From the NCBI GenBank assembly GCA_934717855.1, contig CAKUZI010000005.1, forward strand, positions 62,001 through 126,000: 64,000 nucleotides of DNA, written 5' to 3'. A program made the position numbers and the translations under genes. How positions within the stretch are numbered: position 1 is the first letter of the stretch; each line of letters begins with the position of its first letter. Under the pieces are notes generated by a model, which saw only the letters and a program-made list of their open reading frames with translations, did no database searches and had not been told where the DNA came from. Positions 1 through 8,963 of the stretch are shown one piece after another. This DNA is from an uncultured Candidatus Melainabacteria bacterium. Its GTDB lineage: Bacteria > Cyanobacteriota > Vampirovibrionia > Gastranaerophilales > Gastranaerophilaceae.

Positions 1-438
1 GATGCCTTAGCAACAAATGCTTCTTATATCTTGGCAAACGACAAAGAGGAAACTCTTGACGAATGGCTCGAAGATACTGAGAATGAACCTCAAAATTACA
101 AAATTTTTAAACAAATTTTTAATAAAAAACTAGAAAAAGTAATTAGTCCGGTATTTTTTAGGTTACAAAAAACGTGGGAAAACAAATTATTTGAAACAGA
201 AATAGAACAATCCACCTCCAATGGACTATGTGCTTTTCATTTAAAAAACAAAAAACAAGACAGTACATTAAGAATAATCTACCCAGGATTTGCTAAAATC
301 ATAATAACAATCACCCATGAAGGCTTGGACAGTCCGGAAAACGACGAAATTCAATTGCCTTTGACAAAAGTCACACAAAAAGAATTAATTAATATAATTG
401 AAAATTTCATCAAAGACTTTAAAAACACAGCAGAATAA
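1..438 (+). CDS. C-terminal part of an unrecognised protein
   Basis: The reading frame is open from base 1 and ends with TAA at 436-438, so the start lies upstream of the window. A TTG at 31 could be read as a start, but the frame continues before it (DALATNASYI) with no Shine-Dalgarno there, so truncation by the window edge is more likely. The visible 145 residues are charged, with a Glu/Asp-rich stretch (EETLDEWLEDTENEP) and no membrane segment or motif I recognise. The next gene follows after 10 nt and its Shine-Dalgarno overlaps this stop, so the two are probably co-transcribed. No function is assigned. Confidence 0.6.
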   Translation, partial: DALATNASYILANDKEETLDEWLEDTENEPQNYKIFKQIFNKKLEKVISPVFFRLQKTWENKLFETEIEQSTSNGLCAFHLKNKKQDSTLRIIYPGFAKIIITITHEGLDSPENDEIQLPLTKVTQKELINIIENFIKDFKNTAE

Positions 439-448
439 AGGAGACAAA

Positions 449-994
449 ATGAATACATTATCAGCAGAAAACAGTTTAGTTTTAATTATTGATATACAAG
501 AAAGACTTGTTGCAGCTTTGGAAAAAGATACAATCGTTGCAAATGCAGTAAAAATAGCAAGTGCTGCAAAAGCTCTAGAAATTCCTGTTTTATTAACAGA
601 ACAGTACCCAAAAGGATTGGGACACACAGTACCTCAATTGCAAGAAGTTTTACCTGAAAATAGCGATGTTGTTGAAAAGACATATTTCAACGCCTTATTA
701 GAAGATGGCATGCTTGAAAAAATTAAAGCATTTGGCAAAAAACAAATTGTTATTTTCGGGATTGAAACTCACATTTGTGTACACCAAACTGCATCTGCCT
801 TAATTGAAGCAGGTTTTGATGTATATGTAATCAAAGATGCTTGCGCAAGCCGAAATAAATATGAATTTAAACAAGGTATTGAAGCAATGGTAGCCAACGG
901 TGTTAAAACATCTTGTGTTGAAATTGCCTTGTTTGAGTGGCTAAAAGGAGCTAAAAACCCTAAATTTAAAGAAGTTCAAGCTTTAATTAAATAG
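449..994 (+). CDS. Isochorismatase-family cysteine hydrolase
   Basis: A 181-residue protein of the isochorismatase-like superfamily (YcaC/nicotinamidase type), which hydrolyses small amide or ester substrates through a Cys-Asp-Lys triad. The expected residues are visible: Asp in LVLIIDIQE near the N-terminus, Lys in VEKTYFNALL, and the nucleophile Cys in GIETHICVHQT. The ATG at 449 is preceded by AAAGGAG; an in-frame upstream ATG at 398 lies inside the previous gene and lacks such a site. The substrate cannot be told from sequence. Its 3' end overlaps the convergent ribF by 8 nt. Confidence 0.88.
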   Translation: MNTLSAENSLVLIIDIQERLVAALEKDTIVANAVKIASAAKALEIPVLLTEQYPKGLGHTVPQLQEVLPENSDVVEKTYFNALLEDGMLEKIKAFGKKQIVIFGIETHICVHQTASALIEAGFDVYVIKDACASRNKYEFKQGIEAMVANGVKTSCVEIALFEWLKGAKNPKFKEVQALIK

Positions 995-1865
995 ATTTCA
1001 AATCTAATTGAATTTGATTTTTAAGCGCATCGAGGGATGAAAATTTTCTCTCGGTGCGTATCATTTTACAGAACTCAACAGTTATATTTTGCCCATAAAT
1101 ATCTCGATTAAAATCTAAAATATTAACCTCTAAAATAGTGTTCATTCCACATACTGTTGGTCTTGTCCCATAATTTGCAATCCCCTTACCGTAATTTGTT
1201 TCAACAGCATAAACTCCATAAGGTAGCTTTACAACATCCATAGGATAAACTATATTTGCAGTTGGAAATCCAATAGTTCGTCCAATTTGGTTTCCTCGAA
1301 CTATTTGTCCAGAAATAGAAAACTTGTAACCAAGCATGGCATTAGCTTTTTCAATTTGTCCACTTGAAAGATATTTACGAATTGATGTACTACTAATTAT
1401 TTCATTATCTATTTTTTGAGGAGGAAGTTCAAAATATTTATATCCATATTTTTTTGCATTATCGTTCAAAAATTTCACATCTCCCGACTTTTTGCAACCA
1501 AAATTATGATTCCAACCTGTAGAAATAGACGCCGGACTAAAATTTTTAATTAATACATTTTTTAAATAATCTTCAGCAGAAAGATTTGAAATGTTCTTAA
1601 AATCCAATTCATATAAATAATCAACACCAAGAGATTTAATAAGATCTTCTCTTTTTTGATGTGTTGTAATATATTCCGGAGAAACATTTTTTAAATAACA
1701 GCAAGGATGTTCTGAAAACGTAATTACAGCCGATTTATTACCATTGTTTTTAGCAAAATTTACGGCACTTTCTATAACTGCTTTGTGCCCAAGATGAACT
1801 CCGTCAAAAAAACCTAAAGCAAGCGATAAATTCGGATTATGATTTAATTCTGTAAAAATTCTCAT
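987..1865 (-). CDS. ribF: Bifunctional riboflavin kinase/FAD synthetase
   Basis: RibF phosphorylates riboflavin to FMN and adenylates FMN to FAD in the cytoplasm. The N-terminal FAD synthetase domain shows the nucleotidyltransferase signature GFFDGVHLGH (residues 18-27) and the SSTSIRKYL motif. The C-terminal riboflavin kinase domain shows GRTIGFPTANI and LPYGVYAV. At 292 aa it is slightly shorter than the usual 305-315. The ATG at 1865 is chosen because RibF proteins begin just before this point. It has no Shine-Dalgarno; a TATAAT ends 6 nt upstream, suggesting a leaderless mRNA. Confidence 0.95.
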   Translation of the reverse strand: MRIFTELNHNPNLSLALGFFDGVHLGHKAVIESAVNFAKNNGNKSAVITFSEHPCCYLKNVSPEYITTHQKREDLIKSLGVDYLYELDFKNISNLSAEDYLKNVLIKNFSPASISTGWNHNFGCKKSGDVKFLNDNAKKYGYKYFELPPQKIDNEIISSTSIRKYLSSGQIEKANAMLGYKFSISGQIVRGNQIGRTIGFPTANIVYPMDVVKLPYGVYAVETNYGKGIANYGTRPTVCGMNTILEVNILDFNRDIYGQNITVEFCKMIRTERKFSSLDALKNQIQLDLKSI

Positions 1866-1871
1866 ATTCTT

Positions 1872-1877
1872 ATTATA
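1872..1877 (-). promoter_or_regulatory. -10 box of ribF, leaderless arrangement
   Basis: A perfect TATAAT on the minus strand is followed by 6 nt (AAGAAT) and then the ribF ATG. Transcription would start at or next to the start codon. No convincing -35 box is seen. Confidence 0.55.
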
Positions 1878-1964
1878 TAATAAATAAAAGTTTCTTAATA
1901 AAAATACAAAAAATAGCAAATTTTATTTATTACACGTATTAATACGAAAAAGGAAAATTTAATA

Positions 1965-2303
1965 ATGAAAATTCAACCAAATTATCAAAGTAATGTAACT
2001 CCAAGTTTTAGTGCACACCTTCCAAGAACTTTTGGCGGAGTAATGAACTATATGTACAAAAACGCACAAAGAGCAGGCGGAGACGTATTTGAATGTCCAA
2101 ATACTGTTCTTGTATCAACTCAATTAAAAAATGGAAAAGAAGTTTCTGGGAGTGTTAATTTTGTCAATGGACACTACGTTGGCCTAACTATGGACGAGGG
2201 TAGTGAATATTTTAGAAAAGAATTTATTACAACGGTTATTGAAAGATTTAAAAAATCTATGGCTAAAGGAAAAGTCAAAGATAAATTGGGTTATAACGAT
2301 TAA
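1965..2303 (+). CDS. Small hypothetical protein with N-terminal SFxA motif
   Basis: A 112-residue soluble protein of no family I recognise. Its N-terminus carries TPSFSAHL (Ser14-Phe15-Ser-Ala17), the Ser-Phe-x-Ala motif shared with four other proteins in this window. There is no hydrophobic signal peptide. The body contains a Gly-rich segment (RTFGGVMNYM) and a charged Lys-rich end. The start is supported by AAAAGGA about 10 nt upstream. It is monocistronic, divergent from ribF and closed by a strong terminator. Confidence 0.8.
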   Translation: MKIQPNYQSNVTPSFSAHLPRTFGGVMNYMYKNAQRAGGDVFECPNTVLVSTQLKNGKEVSGSVNFVNGHYVGLTMDEGSEYFRKEFITTVIERFKKSMAKGKVKDKLGYND

Positions 2304-2312
2304 TGATTAATA

Positions 2313-2350
2313 AAAAAATCCCTTTAGATTTTCTCTAAAGGGATTTTTTA
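2313..2350. terminator. Bidirectional Rho-independent terminator
   Basis: A stem AAAAAATCCCTTTAGA / TCTAAAGGGATTTTTT with a 5-nt loop, flanked by A and T runs, lies between the convergent small gene and aspS and can serve both. Confidence 0.9.
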
Positions 2351-2366
2351 TCTTATTTTTATCTTA

Positions 2367-4154
2367 TTAGTTTTTATGGTGAGGTTGAACAGTACTTTTC
2401 AAATGAAGTTCTCTCAACTGTTGTAAAGAAGCTTCCCCAGGAGCATCACTCATAAGATCTTTTGCACCTGAATTTTTAGGGAACGCAATTACATCTCTAA
2501 TACTATCTGTTCTGCAAAGCAGTGCTACCAATCTATCCAAACCAATAGCTAAACCTGCATGAGGAGGAGTACCATATTGCAAAGCGTTAACCATAAAGCC
2601 GAATTTTTCTTTAGCTTCGTCTTCTGTCAAACCAAGAGCCTTGAAAATAGCACTTTGAACTTCTGAAGAGTGAATTCTTACAGAACCGCCACCTAACTCA
2701 GTTCCGTTATAAACAATATCATAAGCAATTGATTTAACATTACCTAAATCACCTGATTTTAATTTGTCTAAATCATCAATGCAAGGAGATGTGAATGGGT
2801 GGTGCATAGCCATAAATCTACCTTCTTCATCAGACCATTCAAACATCGGGAAGTCTACAACCCAAAGTAAATTGTGCTTGCTTTCATCAATTAAATCTAA
2901 TCTCTTACCGAAATACAATCTCAATCTACCCATAATGTCGTAAACTAATTTTGGCTTATCTGCAACAAAGAAGATAATATCACCATCTTGAGCTCCTGCG
3001 CGTTCTTTGATAGCTTGAGCTTGTTCTTCTGTAACAAATTTCAATACAGGAGATTTTGCAGTACCGTCTTCATTGTAAATAATATTTGCAAGAGCTTTTG
3101 CACCGAATGAAACTGCAAGTTTTGTAATATCATCAATATCTTTTCTAGAGAATTTAGAACCGCCAGGAATTCTGATACCACGAACAATGCCACCGTTTTC
3201 AAGAGTATCTCTAACAATTTTAAATTCAGATTGAAGAATAATATCACCGATATCAAACAATTCTAGACCAAAACGAGTATCCGGTTTGTCAGAACCAAAT
3301 CGGTCCATAGCTTCTTGCCAAGGCATTTGAATAAACGGAGGTTTAACTTCTACACCTGCTGCTTTGAATGTATCAACAATTAAGCCTTCAACACATTTAA
3401 TAACATCTTGTTGCTCTACAAACGACATTTCAATATCAATTTGTGTAAATTCAGGCTGTCTGTCTGCACGTAAATCTTCATCACGGAAACATTTTGCAAT
3501 TTGATAATATCTTTCAATACCACCAACCATCAACAATTGTTTAAAAATCTGTGGAGATTGTGGTAATGCATAGAATTTTCCTTCTTGAACACGTGATGGA
3601 ACAAGATAATCTCTAGCGCCTTCTGGAGTTGTTTTAATCAGGATAGGAGTTTCAACTTCCAAGAAATCTTGGTTATTAAGATAGCTTCTAGCAGCTTGAC
3701 AAATTTTGTGACGCAAAGTCAAATTGTGCAACATGCTTTCACGTCTAATATCTAAATATCTGTATTTAAGACGAACATCTTCTGAAACATTTTCATCATC
3801 CAATACAAATGGTAAAGTTTTTGCTTCTGAAAGAATTTCAACAGAAGTTGGATACATTTCAACTTGACCTGTTGCATATTTTTCATTATAAGTTTCTTCC
3901 GGTCTGCGAGTAATTTTACCTTTTACTGTAATTACATATTCAGACCTTAGTTTTTCAAAAACTTTGTGAACTTCAGGGTTAATTTGCGGATTTGCAACTA
4001 ATTGGAAAAATCCTGTTCTGTCTCTCAATTCAACGAATAAAATACCACCTAAATCACGGATAGTAGAAGCCCAACCTGAAAGAGTAACTTCTTCGTTCAA
4101 GTTATCAAGATTAAGCTCTCCGCAATTGTGGTCTTTAAGTTTGGTTTTAATCAT
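2367..4154 (-). CDS. aspS: Aspartyl-tRNA synthetase
   Basis: Class II synthetase that charges tRNA-Asp. The 595-aa length and domain order are those of the bacterial type: N-terminal OB-fold anticodon domain (about residues 1-110, GWASTIRDLGG, FVELRDRTG), catalytic core with class II motif 2 (CFRDEDLRADRQPEF), an inserted GAD domain (about 290-420), and motif 3 near the C-terminus (GLAIGLDRLVALL). The ATG has AGGAAG at good spacing. Whether it also mischarges tRNA-Asn depends on whether asnS or gatCAB is present, which this window does not show. Confidence 0.97.
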   Translation of the reverse strand: MIKTKLKDHNCGELNLDNLNEEVTLSGWASTIRDLGGILFVELRDRTGFFQLVANPQINPEVHKVFEKLRSEYVITVKGKITRRPEETYNEKYATGQVEMYPTSVEILSEAKTLPFVLDDENVSEDVRLKYRYLDIRRESMLHNLTLRHKICQAARSYLNNQDFLEVETPILIKTTPEGARDYLVPSRVQEGKFYALPQSPQIFKQLLMVGGIERYYQIAKCFRDEDLRADRQPEFTQIDIEMSFVEQQDVIKCVEGLIVDTFKAAGVEVKPPFIQMPWQEAMDRFGSDKPDTRFGLELFDIGDIILQSEFKIVRDTLENGGIVRGIRIPGGSKFSRKDIDDITKLAVSFGAKALANIIYNEDGTAKSPVLKFVTEEQAQAIKERAGAQDGDIIFFVADKPKLVYDIMGRLRLYFGKRLDLIDESKHNLLWVVDFPMFEWSDEEGRFMAMHHPFTSPCIDDLDKLKSGDLGNVKSIAYDIVYNGTELGGGSVRIHSSEVQSAIFKALGLTEDEAKEKFGFMVNALQYGTPPHAGLAIGLDRLVALLCRTDSIRDVIAFPKNSGAKDLMSDAPGEASLQQLRELHLKSTVQPHHKN

Positions 4155-4240
4155 CTTATCTTCCTTTTTCTAATTTTCAGTATAGACTTACCAGAATTTT
4201 ACCAAAAACATAAAAAAAAGTGAACAAGTATGAAGTATTG

Positions 4241-4612
4241 TTAGCGTCGAGTTCTTGTTTTTACGTGGTTTGATTGTTGGTTTTGTATATCTTCCGCCAC
4301 ATTATCATCATCAACATCAAAATCTTCAGATAATACTTCAATAACCTGTATCGTAATAATACAAGAAAGATTAACATGTAACTGTGCAGTTCTATCGGGA
4401 CGGAATGCCAAATTTTTTCTATCTTTAACTTCACAATTTTTTAGTATTAAAAATTGAAATCCGCCGTTAAGAATATAAAAAAGCATATTATCCGGATTTG
4501 CATTGCTAAATTTCATATTTTCAGGTAAAATAAGTTCACCCTCAATGTATTGATCATTCGTTGTAATTAAAACTTGTATTCTCGGCAAATTATCCACAAA
4601 TATTCTCTCCAT
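4241..4612 (-). CDS. Hypothetical protein, about 120 aa
   Basis: A cytoplasmic protein of no family I recognise. It has a beta-rich middle (MLFYILNGGFQFLILKN, CIITIQVIEVL), an acidic stretch (EDFDVDDDN) and a basic C-terminus (VKTRTRR). The start is uncertain. A TTG at 4624 is the last base of a TATAAT box and cannot be used by a transcript from that box. The ATG at 4612 has no Shine-Dalgarno. A GTG at 4597 sits 7 nt behind GGAGAG and may be the true start. It stands alone upstream of the SPFH/NfeD genes on the same strand. Confidence 0.6.
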   Translation of the reverse strand: MERIFVDNLPRIQVLITTNDQYIEGELILPENMKFSNANPDNMLFYILNGGFQFLILKNCEVKDRKNLAFRPDRTAQLHVNLSCIITIQVIEVLSEDFDVDDDNVAEDIQNQQSNHVKTRTRR

Positions 4613-4623
4613 TTCTTGACTCA

Positions 4624-4631
4624 ATTATACC
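4624..4631 (-). promoter_or_regulatory. Extended -10 promoter (TGGTATAAT)
   Basis: On the minus strand TGG precedes a perfect TATAAT, an extended -10 element. The predicted transcription start is near 4617, which makes the GTG at 4597 with its GGAGAG the best-placed start for the gene downstream. Confidence 0.55.
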
Positions 4632-4705
4632 ATATTTTTCAAAAAATTTCTACCTTAAATAATTCCACAATGATCAAAAAAATATACGAAATGATTTTCC
4701 AAATT

Positions 4706-4735
4706 AAAAAAGCAGAGTTGTGAAACCCTGCTTTT
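4706..4735 (-). terminator. Terminator after the SPFH gene
   Basis: On the minus strand the stem AAAAGCAGGGTT / AACTCTGCTTTT, with one mismatch and a short loop, is followed by a T run. It closes the NfeD-SPFH operon. Confidence 0.8.
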
Positions 4736-4748
4736 GAAAAGTATCTGC

Positions 4749-5720
4749 CTATTTTCTATCCAGCATCTGTTTAATACCATCAACCGAAGATAGAATTCCT
4801 GTTGCTTCGTATGGCATGTAAACAACTTTATTATTTTCACCACTTGTAATTGCAGTCATTGTGTCTAAATATTTCATAGCAATCAAATATTTATCCGGTT
4901 GACCTTTTTCAGCTAAAGCTGTAATAATTCGATTAATAGCTTCTTTTTCGGCATCTGCTTCGATTACACGAGCCTGAGCAATACCTTCAGCTTTTAAAAT
5001 TTCCGCTTGTTTTGCACCTTCTGCAGAACGAATTGCGGCCTCTTTTTCACCCTCAGCTTTTCTAATTGCCGCTTCTTTCAAGCCCTCTGCTTCTGTAATT
5101 GTAGCTTTCTTTTCTCTGTCTGCTTTCATCAATTTATCCATTGAAGCCTGAATATCTGCCGGTGGGAAAATATCTTGAATTTCTACGCGGTTAACTTTTA
5201 CGCCCCATTTGTTTGTTGCTTCATCAAGAGTTGTTCTTAATTCGTCATTAATTTTACCGCGAGATGTCAATGTTTCTTGCAAATCCATTTGTCCTACAAG
5301 GTTTCTCAATGTAGTTTGGGTTAATTTTTCAATTGCATCAGGCAAATTTTCAATTTCATAAACTGCACTTTTTGCATCAACAATTTGGAAATAAATCAAC
5401 GCATTTATTGTAATTGAAACGTTGTCTCGAGTAATTACATTTTGACGAGGGAAATCGTACATTTGTTCTCTTAAATCAATTCTATCAACCGGTTTAAGGT
5501 AATAAAAATTTCTACCATCAAGTCCTTTTTGAGAAACTTTTTTCAAAATCCCACGAGGAGCTTCCAAGATTGGAAAAATAAAGTTAGGACCGGCTCTAAG
5601 AGTTTTTTCATAACGCCCCATTCTCTCGATTATAACTTCCTGTTGTTGTTGCACAATAATGATACCTTTAAATACATAAATCAATAATGCAACTAATAAT
5701 ATTAATAAAAATAGTGTCAT
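4749..5720 (-). CDS. SPFH/band 7 membrane protein (stomatin/paraslipin type)
   Basis: A 323-aa membrane-anchored SPFH protein. Residues about 2-25 form one N-terminal membrane segment, followed by the band 7 domain (VQQQQEVIIERMGRY, AGPNFIFP, NVITRDNVSITINALIYF). A long helix then repeats an EAEG(x)KEAAIR-like unit (about residues 205-245) before a short hydrophobic end. Family members form oligomeric scaffolds that organise membrane microdomains or modulate proteases. It lies 11 nt downstream of an NfeD-type gene, the classic partner. AGGAGAG precedes the ATG. Confidence 0.93.
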   Translation of the reverse strand: MTLFLLILLVALLIYVFKGIIIVQQQQEVIIERMGRYEKTLRAGPNFIFPILEAPRGILKKVSQKGLDGRNFYYLKPVDRIDLREQMYDFPRQNVITRDNVSITINALIYFQIVDAKSAVYEIENLPDAIEKLTQTTLRNLVGQMDLQETLTSRGKINDELRTTLDEATNKWGVKVNRVEIQDIFPPADIQASMDKLMKADREKKATITEAEGLKEAAIRKAEGEKEAAIRSAEGAKQAEILKAEGIAQARVIEADAEKEAINRIITALAEKGQPDKYLIAMKYLDTMTAITSGENNKVVYMPYEATGILSSVDGIKQMLDRK

Positions 5721-5731
5721 TTCACTCTCTC

Positions 5732-6157
5732 CTATATTTTTTCTACTGTAAGTACCAAACTTTCATTTTTTACGATTCTAACTTCGCTTCCCGCAGGAAT
5801 AGTTTCGTCAGACTCTACTCGAGCTTCCCAGCGTTCGTCATAAATTGCAATTGCTCCAGAAAATTTTGTAACTGGTTCAATAACCTTTACAATTTGTCCG
5901 ATATATTTGCCTTCCATTCCTGTTTCTTTTTCTTTAGACTTTTTCTGTCTAATCAAAATAGGTCTTAACAAAAGAATTGAAAGAACCGAAAGTACAACAA
6001 ATATAATTGTCAAAACAACCCAACTCACTACAAACAAAGCAATGAGTGCTGTTACAAAACCTGCAATCGCTAAGTTCAAAAAGAACATCGACGGAACAAT
6101 CATTTCCAAAATAAGGAATGCCAATCCCGATATTGCAAAAATTTCCCATAAAACCAT
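5732..6157 (-). CDS. NfeD-family membrane protein
   Basis: A 141-aa short-form NfeD protein. Three to four membrane helices (about residues 4-70) are followed by a C-terminal OB-fold-like domain with GMEGKYIGQIVKV, FSGAIAIYDERWEAR and IPAGSEVRIV, which are typical of the family. It lacks the ClpP-like protease domain of long NfeD proteins. NfeD and SPFH proteins are commonly encoded together and thought to work as a complex, as here. A good AAGGAG precedes the ATG. Confidence 0.9.
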   Translation of the reverse strand: MVLWEIFAISGLAFLILEMIVPSMFFLNLAIAGFVTALIALFVVSWVVLTIIFVVLSVLSILLLRPILIRQKKSKEKETGMEGKYIGQIVKVIEPVTKFSGAIAIYDERWEARVESDETIPAGSEVRIVKNESLVLTVEKI

Positions 6158-6231
6158 ATTTTTACTCCTTTTTTATTGAACCAATAATAGCATATTTTTT
6201 AAGAACCGTCAATAAAAATCTTATTTTGTTG

Positions 6232-6237
6232 TAAAAT
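6232..6237 (+). promoter_or_regulatory. -10 box of rqcH, leaderless arrangement
   Basis: TAAAAT ends 6 nt before the rqcH ATG at 6244, and there is no Shine-Dalgarno. The predicted transcript begins at the start codon. Confidence 0.5.
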
Positions 6238-6243
6238 AAAAAT

Positions 6244-7662
6244 ATGATAAGTTTTGATTCCTTAACTCTAAAAAAATGGCTTGACCAAAATACAGAATAT
6301 ATTAATGGTGCTAGAATTCAAAAAATTCAACAGCCAACAAGGCGCGATTTTGTTCTAACACTTCGAAACAAAGGTGAAACTCGAAAGTTTTACATTAATA
6401 TCAATCCTCAATATTATCACATTTGTTTTATGAACAAAGAAAACGAAACCAAACGTTTGATAGAAATCCCAAATAAACCACCTATGTTTTGTATGTTACT
6501 TAGAAAATATCTTGAAAATGCCGTTATTTCTAAAGTTGAACAACCTCCATACGAAAGAATTTTAGAATTTTATATTGAAACTTACAATGAATTATCTGAA
6601 AAAATATATTTGTGTCTTGCTATTGAACTTATGGGAAAATATTCTAACGTTATCTTGTATAACTATGACACAAATATGATTTTAGGTTGCGCTCACAATG
6701 TCGGGGCAGAAAAAAGCAGAGAAAGAGAGATGGCTGGCGGATTACCTTATGTTTATCCTGCAGGACGTCCCAAAGAGTGGTATTTTAACGAAAATTCTCT
6801 TGCGAATTCTGACACTACAGATATGAATTCATTAATTGATGACTATTATGCACAAGAAATTTATGAAGATAAAATCAAGCGTTTAAAAGGTCAATATTCT
6901 CAGATTATTCAAGCTAAACTAAAAAAAGATAAAAATTCTTTCAAAAAAATGGATTACAAGTTGTCAAAAGAAATAAACTCAGACAAATACAGACTTTATG
7001 GAGATTTAATAATGGCTAATCTCTATAATAATAAAGATTATTCTAATTTTATCAGAGTTTATGACTATGAAAACAACAAAGAAATTAATATTGAATTAGA
7101 TGAAACTTGTACTCTAAAAGAAAATGCAAATAAATTTTATAAATTATACAACAAAGCAAAAACTTCTATTACAAAGCTTTCAGAATTAACTGAAGAAATT
7201 AAGAAAAACATTGATTATTACGAACAAACACTATTCTCTATTGATGTTGCAAACTCTATTGAAGCTTTATACGCGATAGGTCTTGAAATAGAACCTCATA
7301 AACAAGAAAAAAAAGTCGAAAAATCAGCATTCTTACCAACTGAAACAGAAATAGACAATTGCAAAGTATATATCGGGAAAAACAACAGACAAAACGACTA
7401 TATTGTCTCAAAACTTTCGAAAGATGATGATTATTGGTTCCACACAAGAGATTGTGCCGGTTCGCATGTTCTTCTAAAATGCGAAACACCGACAAACGAA
7501 TTAATCTTAAAATGCGCACAATTAGCAAAAAAATATTCTAAAGGTGCACAATCATCCAAAGTTGGAGTGATTTATACAAAACGCAAATACCTTAAAAAGC
7601 CTCCAAAAGCGAACTTGGGATATGTTACATACAAAAACGAACAAGAAATAATAATTGATTAG
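6244..7662 (+). CDS. rqcH: RqcH/NFACT-family ribosome quality-control protein
   Basis: A 472-aa NFACT protein, the bacterial relative of Rqc2/NEMF. RqcH binds stalled 50S subunits with peptidyl-tRNA and directs addition of C-terminal alanine tails that mark nascent chains for degradation. Visible are the N-terminal NFACT-N region (RRDFVLTLR, ELMGKYSNVIL), a long helical middle (about residues 190-330), and the C-terminal NFACT-R domain (DDYWFHTRDCAGSHVLLK, KVGVIYTKRKYLKKP). It is shorter than typical 550-570-aa members, mainly in the coiled coil. It was formerly annotated as fibronectin-binding protein A. The next gene starts 1 nt after its stop. Confidence 0.92.
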   Translation: MISFDSLTLKKWLDQNTEYINGARIQKIQQPTRRDFVLTLRNKGETRKFYININPQYYHICFMNKENETKRLIEIPNKPPMFCMLLRKYLENAVISKVEQPPYERILEFYIETYNELSEKIYLCLAIELMGKYSNVILYNYDTNMILGCAHNVGAEKSREREMAGGLPYVYPAGRPKEWYFNENSLANSDTTDMNSLIDDYYAQEIYEDKIKRLKGQYSQIIQAKLKKDKNSFKKMDYKLSKEINSDKYRLYGDLIMANLYNNKDYSNFIRVYDYENNKEINIELDETCTLKENANKFYKLYNKAKTSITKLSELTEEIKKNIDYYEQTLFSIDVANSIEALYAIGLEIEPHKQEKKVEKSAFLPTETEIDNCKVYIGKNNRQNDYIVSKLSKDDDYWFHTRDCAGSHVLLKCETPTNELILKCAQLAKKYSKGAQSSKVGVIYTKRKYLKKPPKANLGYVTYKNEQEIIID

Positions 7663-7663
7663 C

Positions 7664-8893
7664 ATGGATAAAAATTTTGACGAAAATTCGAATATATCCG
7701 AAAATATTACTATGGCAAAGAAAAATATTATAGCATTAGTTGATTGTGACTCATTTTTTGTTTCTTGCGAACAGGCTGTAAATACTGAGCTAAAAGGGAA
7801 ACCGGTTTGTGTTATGTCAGGACGCGGTCAATGCGTGATTTCTCGTTCTAAGGAAGCTAAAAAACTTGGAATAAGAATGGGAATGCCCTATTTTCAAATT
7901 GAGGGACAAATGAAAAAAGCGACATATATCAACGCAAATCACGATTTGTACTCTCAAATTTCAAAAAAAGTAATGACTGTTTTAAAATCTTTTAGCCCTA
8001 AAGTTGAAGTATATTCTATAGACGAGGCTTTTGTTGATTTGACCGGATTAGAAAGGTTATACAAAAAAAATTACCTCGAAATCGCACAAATGATTAGAGA
8101 AGAAGTATTAAAACAAGTAGATATTCCTGTATCAATTGGAGTAAGTTCTTCAAAATCTTTAGCCAAATTAGCATCTGATAAAGCCAAAACTCAGGGAGAA
8201 GGAGTTTTTCTAGTCGGGACTCGAAAAATAATTCCTCTTCTACAAAAAACAAGTATTGACGAAATTTGGGGGATTGGGAAAAATCTTTCAATTTTATTGC
8301 GAAAAAACGGTATTTTAACGGCTTATGAACTTGTAACCCAAGATGATTTGTGGCTAAACAAACAAATTGGAATTCGCGGGCTAGAAATGAAACATGAACT
8401 TTTGGGTGAAATGGTTTCTCCAGTGTCAGACGAAGAAAAACTTCCACAATCTATTCAAAAAACTAGCGCTCTTGCAAAATTTTCTTCCGACAAAAATTAT
8501 TTAAAAAATTCTTTGAACTATCATATTCATAGAGCTTGCGTCAAACTAAGAGGAATTAACGCCAAATGCAAAGGTGTTAGTATATTTTTAAGAACCAAAG
8601 ATTTTAGAGTTTTCTGCGAAAAGAAAGTTTTAAATGTTGCAACAGATTTTGAACTGGAAATCTCTGATATTGTTTTTAATTTATTGGATAAATTATACAA
8701 CCCAAATATACTGTACCGCAGTACCGGCGTAATATTAGACACATTTGTATCTAACAATGAAGCACAAATGTCTTTATTTTCAGACGACACAGCAGATGAA
8801 AAGAAAGCGAAATTATCAAAATGCTTTGACAAACTGGAAGCTCGCTTTGGGAAAGACATAATCCAAACAGGCTTTGTAAAAAAAGATGTATAA
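7664..8893 (+). CDS. Y-family DNA polymerase (UmuC-like)
   Basis: A translesion DNA polymerase of the Y family. The N-terminal palm motif VDCDSFFVSCEQ carries the first metal-binding Asp, and YSIDEAFVDL carries the catalytic Asp-Glu pair. Finger and thumb segments follow (CVISRSKEAKKLGI, IPVSIGVSSSKSLAKLASD, IDEIWGIGKN). Near the C-terminus QMSLF matches a beta-clamp-binding peptide. VMSGRGQCVISRSKEAK places it nearer UmuC/UvrX than DinB. No umuD lies nearby. The ATG at 7664 is 1 nt past the rqcH stop and lacks a Shine-Dalgarno, so coupled translation is likely; an ATG at 7712 is an alternative. Confidence 0.9.
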   Translation: MDKNFDENSNISENITMAKKNIIALVDCDSFFVSCEQAVNTELKGKPVCVMSGRGQCVISRSKEAKKLGIRMGMPYFQIEGQMKKATYINANHDLYSQISKKVMTVLKSFSPKVEVYSIDEAFVDLTGLERLYKKNYLEIAQMIREEVLKQVDIPVSIGVSSSKSLAKLASDKAKTQGEGVFLVGTRKIIPLLQKTSIDEIWGIGKNLSILLRKNGILTAYELVTQDDLWLNKQIGIRGLEMKHELLGEMVSPVSDEEKLPQSIQKTSALAKFSSDKNYLKNSLNYHIHRACVKLRGINAKCKGVSIFLRTKDFRVFCEKKVLNVATDFELEISDIVFNLLDKLYNPNILYRSTGVILDTFVSNNEAQMSLFSDDTADEKKAKLSKCFDKLEARFGKDIIQTGFVKKDV

Positions 8894-8913
8894 AACACAA
8901 ATTATTCACAAAA

Positions 8914-8948
8914 AAAATTCCCCTTTCTATAACGAAAGAGGAATTTTT
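8914..8948. terminator. Bidirectional terminator
   Basis: The stem AAATTCCcCTTTC / GAAAGAGGAATTT with loop TATAAC is flanked by A and T runs, between the convergent polymerase and SLH genes. Confidence 0.85.
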
Positions 8949-8963
8949 CTTTATTTTGTTTTT

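Noticed and set aside
7655..7663. TTG at 7655 as the start of the Y-family polymerase
   Set aside because: It lies inside the rqcH stop region without a Shine-Dalgarno; the ATG at 7664 directly after the rqcH stop is simpler.
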